From a virus: a stretch of DNA of 64,000 nucleotides. Made by a program: the position numbers and the translations under genes. The stretch is taken from positions 42,813 through 106,812 of the IMG/VR virus record IMGVR_UViG_3300027996_000009. The stretch is one strand, 5' to 3'. The notes beneath the pieces were generated by a model. It did not search any database. It saw only the letters and a list, made by a program, of their open reading frames with translations, and was not told the origin of the DNA. Shown here piece after piece: positions 31,711-41,662 of this stretch. How positions within the stretch are numbered: the first letter of the stretch is position 1; each line of letters opens with the position of its first letter.

Positions 31711-34251
31711 CTAACCAACGAACATCACAACTGCGCCGCCAGTTATGGCCAGGGATGGTGTCAGTGTTATACCGCCAGCCCCGAGGGCCGACGAGACTAT
31801 GGCAGCGGAGAAACCGACATTGTTTTGGAAGGATGTCCCCCACCCACCTGTGAGGGCATCCAACACTCCAGCAATCTCTCCTGAAGCTGTACACGTGGTA
31901 TGGACGTGCCCATTGCCGCCACCTGTGGCCATGTGGGTGCCGCCGACCGCCCACTGACCCGCACCGGTGATGAACCCGAAGCTGTTCGCAGATTCACTGA
32001 TACTTCTGACAGTCGTGTATCCGGAGAAGATGACGAAGCCGAAGAGAGGGGTAAAGGAGACGACGCCGGTACTTTGACCGGTCAAAGAGTTGGCCCAGGC
32101 TAGAGGAACTACATCGACCTTTAAAGAGGCTGGGTGAGTGTGGTCTGATGCTGAGGCAAGTAGACTTCCAAGAGGGTTAGCAGCGCCAGACCCACTTTCG
32201 ATCAAGGGTGGGGTCCCTGTTTCTAGCGCCAGTCCGGCAGGAGGCGCTACCGCTGTCGACCTGATAGTGATGTTGATCCGCCCTGTTGCTGGATCGTCTT
32301 TGACGACGAGTCCAATATCCGCCCCTTCAATGAAGTTGAGCACTCCCTGAGGCGCACTGATTGCCGTTGCGCCTAGGGTAGAGCCCGTGTCCGTGCCCGC
32401 ATACTGAGCCCTGACCGACAGAGGAGCTTCGCCTGGTTGCGCGTCGAGGGCCGCATTGAAGTTTGATTTCTCTGCCGTAAACCACGCTGGGAAATAGAAC
32501 TGGTAGTCACCGGCTGGAAGTGTAGCCGCTACTTCAGCGCCAGCGACCACTGTGTAGAACTCAAGAATGTAACGATGCCGGGTCATGCTGCCGACGTTGA
32601 TCGCGGTCGGGCCAACGTAAGGCTTGGCGACTGGAGTGTCGAAGCTCGTGATCGGACCGCCGGTGACCGAGGATATCTCGTAGAACCTTCCATCATCGCC
32701 TTCGATGATGTCTCCAACGTCGAGATCCGCTGGGGTGTTGATGGTTCCCGCAGCTACAACTACCGTCGACGTGCTCGCCGTGAAGTTGAGTTGCTGGCCC
32801 GCCGCCAGTGTCAGGGCTCCTGGATTACTTGCCCCGCCAGGACCGTAGACCACTCGACCATAGATGATCTGGCCGGTGGTGTTGACGAGCTTCTGACCAG
32901 TGTCGGAGTCGACAATGGTTGCTACGTTCCGGCTCTCAATTACGGCCCCAGAGACCTCTGTAACGGCACCTTCTCTTAGGCTCACGGTTGAGACTGTTGC
33001 CGTTGCCGCAGGAGGGCCGCTCTGGTTAATTACCTCGCCGACAAAGAGTGATCCGACAAAATCACCTAACGTGAGTGTGAGCCCGACCACCTCTTTAACG
33101 ATGGCAGTGCCACCGCTCGTAGCTCCTGTTATGAGGAGTCCCGGTGTGAAGGTTCCAACCAGTCCGGTGATCACTACGTCAATGAACTCAGATCCATCGT
33201 CAGCAATGATTACGGGCACTCCTGCTGGTAAGTTAATTCCGGTAGCAGGGGAGATGTCCTTGTACGGCTCAAAGTCCCTATTGCGGGCCGCAAATGATCC
33301 GGAGACGTTAGCAGAGGTTCCAGGGGCAGCGAGTGTGAACTCGTTGCCTCTGACAGTGATGAGATTTTTACCCAGTCTCCCTGCCATGCTTACGTTAGAC
33401 AGATCAGCTTTAAGACGCGCTGGGAGTCCAGTCGTTTGAGGAAAGAGCGAGTCGAACGTGCTCCCAGCAGTTCCATCGATGAGTTGGCGTGACGCGATTA
33501 CCTCTTCTGTAGTGATCGCGGCAGCGATCAGCTTGGTGATCGAGCCGCCCGGCATGAAGCCGATCCGAGTGCCGTCGAACGCTACGGGCTCGTGTCGTGT
33601 CACGGGTGCTGTCGCAGCAACCGTCAGCACTGCTCCTACCTTTGTCACGACACAGATCAGGACCTCCGCAGCGCCGGACGGTTCTGGGGTAGTTCTGGTA
33701 ATAATCGAGCCTAGAGTCGCGGCCCCAACCTCGTAAGACGCCTGAAGGATGACGTAGTAAGTGCCGTCGCTGAATCCTGTGAAGTCCAGCGAGGTGGTGT
33801 CTGTGGTTACCACATCCAGCATGCGATCACTGCGGCCCGCAGATAGTGCAGAACTGGAGACAACACGCCCTATAGAAACATCCTCTTCTATGAAGAGTGC
33901 CACCGTAGCGGATATAGGACCACTAGTGACGGTCTCCCCTGTTTGGAATATCCCGACCACATTGTCTACGAGGATGTAGCCATCGCTGATTACGCGGATG
34001 GTTGCGGTCGCTCCGCTAATACCGCCGAGGATCGCGCTTCCGATAACGAATGACCCTACCAGCGTAGTGAATGTGATGGCCTTATCGACCTTGAGATCGA
34101 GAACAGCTCCAGTAGGGGACGGGACAAACCCGAGGTAGATCCCACGGGGAAGCCCGAGGAATTTCTTGTTGATGGCATCTGATGTATAGCGTTCAGTCCA
34201 ACGCGCTTTGACGTCGTCCTTTGTGAAAACTTGAACTGGTCCGGCTACCAT
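31711..34251 (-). CDS. Large virion protein with GxF-GE repeats
   Basis: An 846-residue protein. In the first 100 residues and again around 380-430 it carries pairs of a short beta repeat, 'VGSFVIGSAILGGISGATATI' or 'VGTFTPGLLITGATSGGTAIV', also found in the next two upstream proteins and in many phage tail proteins. Residues about 500-640 are beta-rich (TASTSTVVVAAGTINTP, then YQFYFPAWFTAEKSNF). The C-terminus is Gly-rich with GGTHMATGGGNGHVH (about 775-789), reminiscent of fibre tips. It is likely a baseplate-attached fibre or side protein, placed downstream of the gpI-like gene. Confidence 0.65.
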   Translation of the reverse strand: MVAGPVQVFTKDDVKARWTERYTSDAINKKFLGLPRGIYLGFVPSPTGAVLDLKVDKAITFTTLVGSFVIGSAILGGISGATATIRVISDGYILVDNVVGIFQTGETVTSGPISATVALFIEEDVSIGRVVSSSALSAGRSDRMLDVVTTDTTSLDFTGFSDGTYYVILQASYEVGAATLGSIITRTTPEPSGAAEVLICVVTKVGAVLTVAATAPVTRHEPVAFDGTRIGFMPGGSITKLIAAAITTEEVIASRQLIDGTAGSTFDSLFPQTTGLPARLKADLSNVSMAGRLGKNLITVRGNEFTLAAPGTSANVSGSFAARNRDFEPYKDISPATGINLPAGVPVIIADDGSEFIDVVITGLVGTFTPGLLITGATSGGTAIVKEVVGLTLTLGDFVGSLFVGEVINQSGPPAATATVSTVSLREGAVTEVSGAVIESRNVATIVDSDTGQKLVNTTGQIIYGRVVYGPGGASNPGALTLAAGQQLNFTASTSTVVVAAGTINTPADLDVGDIIEGDDGRFYEISSVTGGPITSFDTPVAKPYVGPTAINVGSMTRHRYILEFYTVVAGAEVAATLPAGDYQFYFPAWFTAEKSNFNAALDAQPGEAPLSVRAQYAGTDTGSTLGATAISAPQGVLNFIEGADIGLVVKDDPATGRINITIRSTAVAPPAGLALETGTPPLIESGSGAANPLGSLLASASDHTHPASLKVDVVPLAWANSLTGQSTGVVSFTPLFGFVIFSGYTTVRSISESANSFGFITGAGQWAVGGTHMATGGGNGHVHTTCTASGEIAGVLDALTGGWGTSFQNNVGFSAAIVSSALGAGGITLTPSLAITGGAVVMFVG

Positions 34252-34253
34252 GC

Positions 34254-35876
34254 TTAAACCCCAGTAATCCTGTCTACGATGCGAAGGAGTAGGTTATCAA
34301 AGTCACCATCAAGGTCGGCGAACGTATCCCAGTTAAAGAAGTAAGGATCGCCAGATGGTGTCGCTGCGAGACTGTCTACGCCGCTATCGGCATCACCTTG
34401 CGTCATCGGGAAATACTGGTCTCCATCGATTGAATACTCAGGGAGTATTCCAACAGTACGCGCCGGATCGGCCTTTACGATGTAATCAATCCTAACCCGA
34501 CCAGGGAAAGGTTGTGCGGCACTTGTGATGTGGACCGTTGGCTGCAGATTTGTAAAGGTTGCGCCTTCGCCTGTGCGCGTAGCTGGTAGAAGAAAGTCGG
34601 ACCCGGTAATGATCCCTTCTTCTACAAGAGCGGAGGCCCCATCCCAGGATGTAACTAGAGTCGTCCCTGCGTTCAGGTCGCGGATCAAAAGAGTCTGAAG
34701 AATGTTATCGCGGCGTCGGTCATCGGTGTATAGCGTAATGCCGAGGCTCGTCTTGGCCGCTATCGCTGAGGGGAGGATAGTGTTTGTCAGATCCAAGAAC
34801 GAAAGAGGAAATAGCTTACTGGTTGTTTTCGCCAACTTGGTGCTACCAGACCCAGAGTAAAACAAGCAGAGGTCGTCAGTCTTGTTGACGAACATCGACC
34901 ACATACCGGCATCTCCCGATACGGTTGCGATACCAACGTCACCGACTCCTGTGAAGATGACAGCCGTCCACTGCGGGGCAGGGACAACGAGAGGGGCTTC
35001 CCAGCTCGCGTCGAGCGAGTAGATCCTGATAGGACCATTGACCGTCTTCGGCTGCATAAAGTAGAGATTGCCATCCCAGCTTGCAAAGCTCCCGAGCAGG
35101 TTCGCTGAGCCCGATGCTCCCGTAAGGAACGTGTCGCTTCCGGTATCCGGTGCAGCGTTTACGAATGATGTGCTCGACGAAAAGTTTCCAGTGGCACCGC
35201 TGTTAAGACCGGTGACTACATCACCTATGGCAAAGCCAGTTCCTGAGACCGTATCAATGCGAAGCAGGGAACCGCTGAAGCTCCTGACCACACCTGTAGT
35301 TAGGCTAACGCTTCCGGTAACGGTCTCACCTGCTGTGTAGGCCCCTACGATACCGGCGAGCGTAATGAACCTGGCTAGGGGCGCATAACTCCACAGACCA
35401 ATCGCCGTTGCAAACCAAATGGCGCCACGATATACGATTGAGTCTCCACCGTTTGATGCGCCGATTACGGCCAGCTCAGTCAAAGGCGTTGACCACGTAG
35501 TTCCGTCAGTAGACGACGAGACCGAGATTCCGTCCCCCGCGCCCGCTTCGTCTGACCACAGGGCCACAACGGTGTCATTGACGATCTGTAAGCAGATTGG
35601 CGTAAGGACATGCCCAACTAGAGGAGAGAACGGCCCAGCAACGACGGACCATGTCCCAGCTATCAGCTGGTGAACTTCTATGTCCCCGACGGCGGACACG
35701 ACGAGTATCAGGGGATTTCCCTGGAATACGGTGTAGATATTCACACAACGCGCTGGAAATGGCGCTGCAGTTTGCACGCCAGTGATGACAGTGCCTAAAT
35801 CTGTGGCCGTAGCCTCCACCGTGTTGATGGTTACTGGCTGGCCAGTCGACCTCTTTAGCGCAAACGCTTTAGCCAT
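34254..35876 (-). CDS. Virion protein with beta-propeller-like N-terminus and GxF-GE repeats
   Basis: A 540-residue protein. The N-terminal 170 residues show strand patterns like beta-propeller blades (LILVVSAVGDIEVHQL, VVALWSDEAGAGDGISVSSS, then SSTDGTTWSTPL, an Asp-box-like S-x-D-G-x-T-W). Residues about 175-240 hold two of the GAYTAGETVTG or GFAIGDVVTG repeats shared with its neighbours. The C-terminal end (YSIDGDQYFPMTQGDADSG) again looks like a carbohydrate-binding type strand set. A role as tail side protein or adhesin fits; enzyme activity is not evident. Confidence 0.6.
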   Translation of the reverse strand: MAKAFALKRSTGQPVTINTVEATATDLGTVITGVQTAAPFPARCVNIYTVFQGNPLILVVSAVGDIEVHQLIAGTWSVVAGPFSPLVGHVLTPICLQIVNDTVVALWSDEAGAGDGISVSSSTDGTTWSTPLTELAVIGASNGGDSIVYRGAIWFATAIGLWSYAPLARFITLAGIVGAYTAGETVTGSVSLTTGVVRSFSGSLLRIDTVSGTGFAIGDVVTGLNSGATGNFSSSTSFVNAAPDTGSDTFLTGASGSANLLGSFASWDGNLYFMQPKTVNGPIRIYSLDASWEAPLVVPAPQWTAVIFTGVGDVGIATVSGDAGMWSMFVNKTDDLCLFYSGSGSTKLAKTTSKLFPLSFLDLTNTILPSAIAAKTSLGITLYTDDRRRDNILQTLLIRDLNAGTTLVTSWDGASALVEEGIITGSDFLLPATRTGEGATFTNLQPTVHITSAAQPFPGRVRIDYIVKADPARTVGILPEYSIDGDQYFPMTQGDADSGVDSLAATPSGDPYFFNWDTFADLDGDFDNLLLRIVDRITGV

Positions 35877-35886
35877 TTAACCCTCT

Positions 35887-37695
35887 CTAGACCGCGACGT
35901 CTGCTGATACAGGACCGGTTGTCCATACCTGCGAAGTTGCTAGTTGATTTCCGACCACTGAAGCTGACCACACGGCAGCTGCGGACGAGTCCGCATTAAC
36001 CCCAGCTATCCGCCACACCTGTGATGACGCACGTGCCCCATCGAACGAAATTTTATCAAACTCGACGTGAATCGGCCTAAAAGACTCTAGAGCGAGCAGA
36101 ACTCGGGCCGCGACATCGGTAAAGTTCTCGATTTCGGTGTTGTCTGGGGTAAAGAAGAAGAGTCTCAGTGAGTGAGACCGGCACTCACCATCGGTGATGA
36201 TCCCTCCCCTAATTCTCACAGGTCTGAGCGTGTCGGGCCATTCTTCGTATCTGTCCGTCTTGATGAGGTCTATAGGCAGGAGGTCCGCACTCACCTCATC
36301 GTAGGACGCTAAGAACTGGGTAGGGCCAGCAGTAAGTAGTTCGACAACGAAGTTAACCGTGGAACCGGCCAGAAGAGGCACAGTCTCTCCGACCATCGAT
36401 CCGCCGATGTAATCAATTGTGCCGTACGAGATTGCGTCAATGGTGGCCGAGTTGGCCCCAGAGGTAATAGTTTCCCCAACAGAAAATCCTGGGAGAGTGA
36501 TCAATTCGACGTTGATAGCTGATCCGCTGACACTTCCCACCAACCCTACAGAGGTGCTAGTGCCGCCAGTGACCTCGTCATCTGCGATAAACGCGCCAAC
36601 TATGGCTGAGAGCGTAAGGCGAGCCCGTAGAGGACCAGGCACTAGTTGAGTGGTAATTCCGGCGATAGCGCGGCCTGAGCCCGTCAGACAGCGCAGAACT
36701 TCTCCGGGAGTGAACCCGGCAAGCGTGGTAATCCGGTCAATGATCATGAAAGACGTTTTGAAGTCTCTGAGAACTGCGGTAGTCCCAGATGTTTCTCCTA
36801 CGAACGTATCCCCAGCAGCGATTACATCTGGCGAGGTGATGGTAACCGTAGCTGTAGCGAGAGACGTGGTGTCGAGGATAGCGCCTGTCCCAAACACGCC
36901 AGCAGTAGTGACAACATTGATAGAGGAGGCACCTATGGCGATGATCGTCCCGGTTGTGGCGCCCTGGGTGACCGTGTTGCCGACTCCGAAAAGCCCGACG
37001 ATTGACGTGAGAGACAGAGTAGTAGTAGGGGTAATATCGATGCGAGTAAGTGGACCGTTTTGCTGATTGCCAGTTCCGAATAGCGAACCAAGTTCGTCAT
37101 CGCTGATCTGTTCCGAAATACCGTATTTCGTGGTCACGTTGATGTGTAAGGTTCCAGGGCCGATAGGACGTGGATTGAGGAGAGTTGTGGAAAGATCGAA
37201 CGGAGTTGCGAGCTCTCCAATAGTGCTGAGAACATGGTCCGCAGGCCCACAGGTCTGGGCCCACAGTGGGGTGGTCGTAACGAGCAGTCCTTCAAATGCG
37301 GCAGTGATGTCGTAACCCTTATCGGTGCCCTTATTCACCCAGAGTGTGCTGGCATTGAGGACCGAGCTTCGCTGTAGGCCTTCAGACTTGGTTGGATCGA
37401 CCGTAATCCCGACGTTGTAGGCCAGCTGCGGGAGTTGGTCTAACGGAACCCTGATCGCATCCCACAGAGTTAAAAACTGGTGCCATTTGATCCGTAGATC
37501 CTGGTAGGACGGTTTGAGCGCCGATTGGAACTTTCTTAGTGGCTGCTGGACCGAGCTTCCTGTTGGACCTTCTTCATCACAATCCCTGTAAGTCTCTGGA
37601 ATAGCTTTCCAGAGCATCTCTTCGGCCCAATCACCAAACCCGAATTGGTGACTTCCGAACGGATTGTGTCCCCAACCGATAGAGGAATCAGGCAC
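35887..37695 (-). CDS. gpI-like tail baseplate protein with repeat extension
   Basis: A 602-residue protein. The N-terminal 160 residues (WAEEMLWKAIPETYRDCDEE, then LPQLAYNVGITVD and WVNKGTDKGYDITAAF) resemble the P2 gpI family, which contributes to baseplate wedges and follows gpJ in P2-like tails, as here. Residues about 215-430 carry several GLFGVGNTVTQGATTGTI-type repeats (also GFSVGETITSGANSATI). The C-terminal 120 residues form an additional beta domain. It overlaps the 337-residue gene by one base. The repeat insertion makes it much longer than P2 gpI (about 180 residues). Confidence 0.7.
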   Translation of the reverse strand: MPDSSIGWGHNPFGSHQFGFGDWAEEMLWKAIPETYRDCDEEGPTGSSVQQPLRKFQSALKPSYQDLRIKWHQFLTLWDAIRVPLDQLPQLAYNVGITVDPTKSEGLQRSSVLNASTLWVNKGTDKGYDITAAFEGLLVTTTPLWAQTCGPADHVLSTIGELATPFDLSTTLLNPRPIGPGTLHINVTTKYGISEQISDDELGSLFGTGNQQNGPLTRIDITPTTTLSLTSIVGLFGVGNTVTQGATTGTIIAIGASSINVVTTAGVFGTGAILDTTSLATATVTITSPDVIAAGDTFVGETSGTTAVLRDFKTSFMIIDRITTLAGFTPGEVLRCLTGSGRAIAGITTQLVPGPLRARLTLSAIVGAFIADDEVTGGTSTSVGLVGSVSGSAINVELITLPGFSVGETITSGANSATIDAISYGTIDYIGGSMVGETVPLLAGSTVNFVVELLTAGPTQFLASYDEVSADLLPIDLIKTDRYEEWPDTLRPVRIRGGIITDGECRSHSLRLFFFTPDNTEIENFTDVAARVLLALESFRPIHVEFDKISFDGARASSQVWRIAGVNADSSAAAVWSASVVGNQLATSQVWTTGPVSADVAV

Positions 37696-38708
37696 TAGAA
37701 CTCGACCTCGCGGAAGACGGTGAACCTCTCACCGGTAACCGCAGGAATGGTGATCGTGACCAGACCAGATGGTAGATCCAGTGTGTAGTCATCTGGAGCA
37801 GATTGGATCGAACCGTTTCGGTGGAACTCGATGCGCTGCAGAGCTGGGTAATCCAGAGATGTGACAAGCATGTCGATTTGGAAGGTCCCTGAGAGGGGAT
37901 CAACGACACGCGGCGCCATATGTTGGTGATCGCCGGTAGTAATGATTGGAGGGAAGGTCTCCATCAAGATGACGAATCGCTCTGGATCCGGATCGAGGAG
38001 GTTCGGCCGAAAGCTGGGTACTACAAGCGTGACCAGTCCGGTACCAGTGTCTACAGAGTAATCATCTGGCTCACTCTGGAACTCGCCGTTACGGAAGAGC
38101 CTAATCCGCTTGAGGAGCGCCGGGGCGAAGCTGGCAATGTTCAGATCAAGGATTGATGTCCCTGAAAGTGGGGGCTCTATGATCTTCGCCGTCTGATGCT
38201 CGTGTGGTTGGACAGTAGATCCGGTGCCTCCACCGAATATCTCTCCAGACTCTCCATCCTTCAGGGACTTTCCGTCAGCGAAGAATACAGTTGTCCCTAC
38301 CCGCGTGGCGAGGAGAGTGATGTCGTGGAGTCGTGTGCCAGGAATTAGAGTGATCGGGCCAACAATTAGAGAGGCGATCTGATTTCCAACGAGCAGTCGG
38401 GGGTGCTTGAAATAGGCACACTCGCCATCCAGTAGTACTACAGAACCACCGGGGGCAGGCGGACCTTGAATGGTGATGTTCCAGACCGTTGTCTTGGTGC
38501 GGATTTCCACTGGGTTCGACCATATAAGAGCGCCCGTAGTGGCGCTCCAGGAGAAAGACCCACCTCCGGACCACACAAAGTTATCGTTCTCAGCAAGAGC
38601 CCAATCGGCCATGTCGGTAGCGAGAAAGTAAGACTTGATGGTCGGGTAGTAGGGCTCCTCGAACTCTGTCGGGATCGGGAATTCATTTTGTGGGGTTAGG
38701 TCGGCCAT
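37695..38708 (-). CDS. Baseplate-associated virion protein with duplicated C-terminal domain
   Basis: A 337-residue protein between gpJ and gpI-like genes. Residues 1-155 contain Trp-rich strands (FVWSGGGSFSWSATTGALIW). The C-terminal half is a tandem duplication of a unit of about 90 residues: both units contain a His-rich lead (HEHQTAKI or DHQHMAPRV), DPLSGT or PPLSGTS, a ...ALxRIxxxRNGxxQSxPDDY block, and SGLVTITIP or TGLVTLVVP. The DDY turn with RNG is a common fibre-tip motif. A baseplate-fibre adaptor role is inferred. Confidence 0.6.
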   Translation of the reverse strand: MADLTPQNEFPIPTEFEEPYYPTIKSYFLATDMADWALAENDNFVWSGGGSFSWSATTGALIWSNPVEIRTKTTVWNITIQGPPAPGGSVVLLDGECAYFKHPRLLVGNQIASLIVGPITLIPGTRLHDITLLATRVGTTVFFADGKSLKDGESGEIFGGGTGSTVQPHEHQTAKIIEPPLSGTSILDLNIASFAPALLKRIRLFRNGEFQSEPDDYSVDTGTGLVTLVVPSFRPNLLDPDPERFVILMETFPPIITTGDHQHMAPRVVDPLSGTFQIDMLVTSLDYPALQRIEFHRNGSIQSAPDDYTLDLPSGLVTITIPAVTGERFTVFREVEF

Positions 38709-38721
38709 TGTTTCCTATCTC

Positions 38722-41286
38722 CTACAAGAGCGATATATCAGGAGAAGCGCCCATCGTAATCACCTCGAACTCCGAGATTTCGAGATCGCCGAACGAGTTG
38801 AGTCTGGTGGAGCTAATATCGTCCCCGATGTTGTTTCGCACAACCACTGTGATGTGGGAATAGTCGACCCCCGTGATAGCCTCGACTGTCTGGTAGAGGT
38901 CTCCAGCCCTAAGAGAGTCGCCAAACTCCCGACCAATCAGGAGACTTTGAACTGCCGTACGAACATTGTCGACGATGCCGATTCGTATCTCATCACTGGT
39001 GATGTTACTAAGGGTTTTGACACCAATGATGGCATCCACCGATAGTAGGTTGACGGAACCATCTGTTACGACCGCCTCCACAGTGCTTTCAGCGATACCA
39101 TTCAAAAACGTCGCTAGGTTTCTTGCCAGGCCTTCACTGGCAGGGACGTAGCGCCCGATCGAATCGGCCGCGAGGATCTGCGCGTTGACCACATTAGCCG
39201 AACAGTTTGATGACAGGATAGCTTCGACGTAGTCCGAGAGGCGAGTTGTGAGCGAGGTTGGGACGTTGAGGGCGATCAGGCTAGCAATAATGCTCTGGGC
39301 TTCAGCGTCAGCAATAGCTGACCTAGGCGATGTGGCACGGCCTTTAGATACCGCGCCAAACACAGGATCAACGTAAGAGTTGATCCAGCCCGTTAGGTCG
39401 TCAGCCGTGACCGCCCGTCCAGCTGCTTGGAATACTTGAGGGGCGTTGACCTTGATGCTGTTCAGCGGCTCTGGGTCAGACCCTGGAGTAGACGGGGACG
39501 TGTTTGAGAGCACGGTCGAGATGGTGGTCGTCCCGGCCACAATTGGAGTGGTGAAGTTTCCAATCGTGTCAGAGGCAATCGACCCAAATACGCCAGATGT
39601 TACGAAGAACGTGACGATGATCTCCGCATCTTTAGGTGGAATGTTTCCGGCAATACCATCGCCGAAGATCACGCGCGGAGGGGACAGGCCATACTCGATC
39701 TCAACCTGATCAGTCTGCTCATACGCTAGTAGAGCGGTCTCCGGCCACAGAATGCCAGCTACTGAGGTAACAGGCGATCCCTGGGCGATGGTAGAGGTTC
39801 CCGGTACAGAGAGTTCGTATATCTGGAACGGCTCTCCAGTGCTACGGAACACAGCCTGAAGCGTTCTCCCCTCCCGCATCTGAACGATCTTGATCGGATC
39901 ATCAATCCCATTGTTGATCGGATCCCATGTGACTGCTGAATTGATCGACACGAAGATGCCGCCATCGGTTGACCCAGCGTAGACGGTTACCGGGGTCAAC
40001 GGATCAATAGCAAGGGCCTGATTGTTCGTGGCCGTCAGACCAGAAACAGCTGTGGCCCAGTTTGCGCCGCTATCGACGGTCTTAAAGACACCAGAGTCAC
40101 TTGATGCCGCGTAAATGATCGATGGGGTGACCGGGTCGATTTTAATGTCTACTGGGGAGGTTGCGGTGAAACCGGCGTTAGTCTGGGCCCAGAGTGCACC
40201 AGATGTCGTCGTCTTGTAGATCCCCCCGCCTACGGTAGCCAAGTAGATCGTTGCGGGGGTGACTGGGTCGATGGCGATGTCTGTGACGTTGGTATCTGCG
40301 AGCCCGGTGTTCGATGCGGACCATGACAGGGCAGAGTTGATGGTCTTGAATACTCCCCCGCTGAACATTCCCGCGTAGATAGTAGCCGGGGTAACAGGAT
40401 CGATGGCAATGGACTGAATGACAAAATCAATGATTCCTACGTTGACCGACGACCACGTAGTCCCTGAGTTGATTGACTTGTACAGCCCGCCAGCGTTTGT
40501 CCCGGCGTAAAGCGTCGAAGGGGTAACCGGGTCGACTGCAAGCGCGGTTATCTTGATGTTCGACAAGCCGGTGCTGGAGGGTCCCCACGTTAGTCCGCCA
40601 TCTGTCGTCTTGAAGACCCCAGAAGTAAGCGTCCCTGCGTAGAGGGTGGTAGGTGAAAGCGGATCAATAACCAACGCCGTTATGTTGGTGTTGCTCAGAC
40701 CACTATTGGCAGAACTCCACAGCGTACCGGATGAGAGTGTTTTCAACACTCCGGACGTTGTGGCCGCATAGATCGTCGCTGGTGTCGCTGGATCGATGAC
40801 CAGTTCGACCACGTTCATGCCCAGGGGCAGCCCAGCGCCAACTTGACCAGGATCAAACACGAGATCCGCTAGGGTCTCGAAGCCTAGCCCGTCAGGTCCG
40901 GACGCCTTCTGACCCTTCGGAATGGTGAGTTGCACTGGAGGGGCTGTTACGAGCTGGACTCTTACATCAACTACGGCTGGAACTGACGAGGTGGTCTTGT
41001 AGCCCAACTGACGGGCGATAGTGACGGCCGCAAAACGCAAGCGTGCGTATTGAAGTGTGACGTCATCGCCCTGACGATCTCCATACCACGACAGGGTAGA
41101 GAGGGCGTTAGCGTTCGCCTCGATGAGCATGACTCCCTGCTCAGATGCGACGATGTTTGATGCTACATCTGCGCCAAATGTGGCGTTGATCGCATCAATG
41201 ATCTCCTGACGATGGGTGTCGAAGTCTTTGCCGAAAAATGTGGACCGTGTCAGGAGCCGTGCGGTTGGGCTAAGTTCGATGCTCAT
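38722..41286 (-). CDS. Baseplate J-like wedge protein with inserted seven-bladed propeller
   Basis: An 854-residue protein. Residues 1-160 and 470-854 match the baseplate J/gp6 family: LTIPKGQKASGPDGLGFETLADLVF (about 120-144), then IEYGLSPPRVIFGDGIAGNIPPKDAEIIVTFF (about 545-576) with the family's FGDG, and a helical C-terminus (TADDLTGWINSYVDPVFGAV). Between these halves, residues 162-468 are seven consecutive copies of a 44-residue unit, IDPVTPATIYAGT..GGVFKTxDSGxxW, an Asp-box (BNR) repeat as in sialidases and Vps10. The gene order spike, gp25, gpJ, gpI is canonical. The propeller presumably projects from the wedge and may bind glycans, which is inference. Confidence 0.85.
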   Translation of the reverse strand: MSIELSPTARLLTRSTFFGKDFDTHRQEIIDAINATFGADVASNIVASEQGVMLIEANANALSTLSWYGDRQGDDVTLQYARLRFAAVTIARQLGYKTTSSVPAVVDVRVQLVTAPPVQLTIPKGQKASGPDGLGFETLADLVFDPGQVGAGLPLGMNVVELVIDPATPATIYAATTSGVLKTLSSGTLWSSANSGLSNTNITALVIDPLSPTTLYAGTLTSGVFKTTDGGLTWGPSSTGLSNIKITALAVDPVTPSTLYAGTNAGGLYKSINSGTTWSSVNVGIIDFVIQSIAIDPVTPATIYAGMFSGGVFKTINSALSWSASNTGLADTNVTDIAIDPVTPATIYLATVGGGIYKTTTSGALWAQTNAGFTATSPVDIKIDPVTPSIIYAASSDSGVFKTVDSGANWATAVSGLTATNNQALAIDPLTPVTVYAGSTDGGIFVSINSAVTWDPINNGIDDPIKIVQMREGRTLQAVFRSTGEPFQIYELSVPGTSTIAQGSPVTSVAGILWPETALLAYEQTDQVEIEYGLSPPRVIFGDGIAGNIPPKDAEIIVTFFVTSGVFGSIASDTIGNFTTPIVAGTTTISTVLSNTSPSTPGSDPEPLNSIKVNAPQVFQAAGRAVTADDLTGWINSYVDPVFGAVSKGRATSPRSAIADAEAQSIIASLIALNVPTSLTTRLSDYVEAILSSNCSANVVNAQILAADSIGRYVPASEGLARNLATFLNGIAESTVEAVVTDGSVNLLSVDAIIGVKTLSNITSDEIRIGIVDNVRTAVQSLLIGREFGDSLRAGDLYQTVEAITGVDYSHITVVVRNNIGDDISSTRLNSFGDLEISEFEVITMGASPDISLL
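39883..40803 (-). repeat. Seven 44-residue Asp-box repeats (beta-propeller) in gpJ
   Basis: Encodes residues 162-468 of the gpJ-like protein: one repeat of 43 and six of 44 residues. Consensus elements are IDPVTP, IYAG, GGVFKT and SGxxW. Seven blades is the usual count for a closed propeller. The repeats have diverged at DNA level, so the array is old and kept by selection. Confidence 0.85.
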
Positions 41287-41292
41287 TGTCCG

Positions 41293-41661
41293 TTACACCA
41301 CTCGTGGGAGGGCCAAAGTCGTTCTGGCTTCAAGGTTTCCACTAGACCTCCATGTTACATGGAGGGTGATCGTAGTATCGTCCAGCTCGAACAAAACATC
41401 TTGAACAGCGACCCTTGGCTCCCATACTGAAATGGCCCGAAACACCTCAGCACGAGCGCGGAACCCGGTGGCCCTTGAGATCGAATCGAACAGAATAATG
41501 CGTAGGTAAGACCCGAAGGTCGACCGCATTACGCGTTCTCCTGGAATCGTGCTTAGGATTGTGAATACGGAGTCGTGAAGACACTTCTCATCCACACACG
41601 ACTCTGGATAACCACGACTCGTGAACTTGAAGGGGACTGAGATTCCTTTGATTCTGGTCAT
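41293..41661 (-). CDS. gp25/GPW-like baseplate wedge protein
   Basis: A 122-residue protein of the T4 gp25 family, also called the GPW or 'gp25-like lysozyme' family, although its members act structurally. PGERVMRSTFGSYLRIILFD (about 39-58) is the family signature that contacts the sheath and nucleates the wedge. Length matches T4 gp25 (132 residues). It lies between spike and gpJ genes, as in most contractile systems. Confidence 0.88.
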   Translation of the reverse strand: MTRIKGISVPFKFTSRGYPESCVDEKCLHDSVFTILSTIPGERVMRSTFGSYLRIILFDSISRATGFRARAEVFRAISVWEPRVAVQDVLFELDDTTITLHVTWRSSGNLEARTTLALPRVV

Positions 41662-41662
41662 G

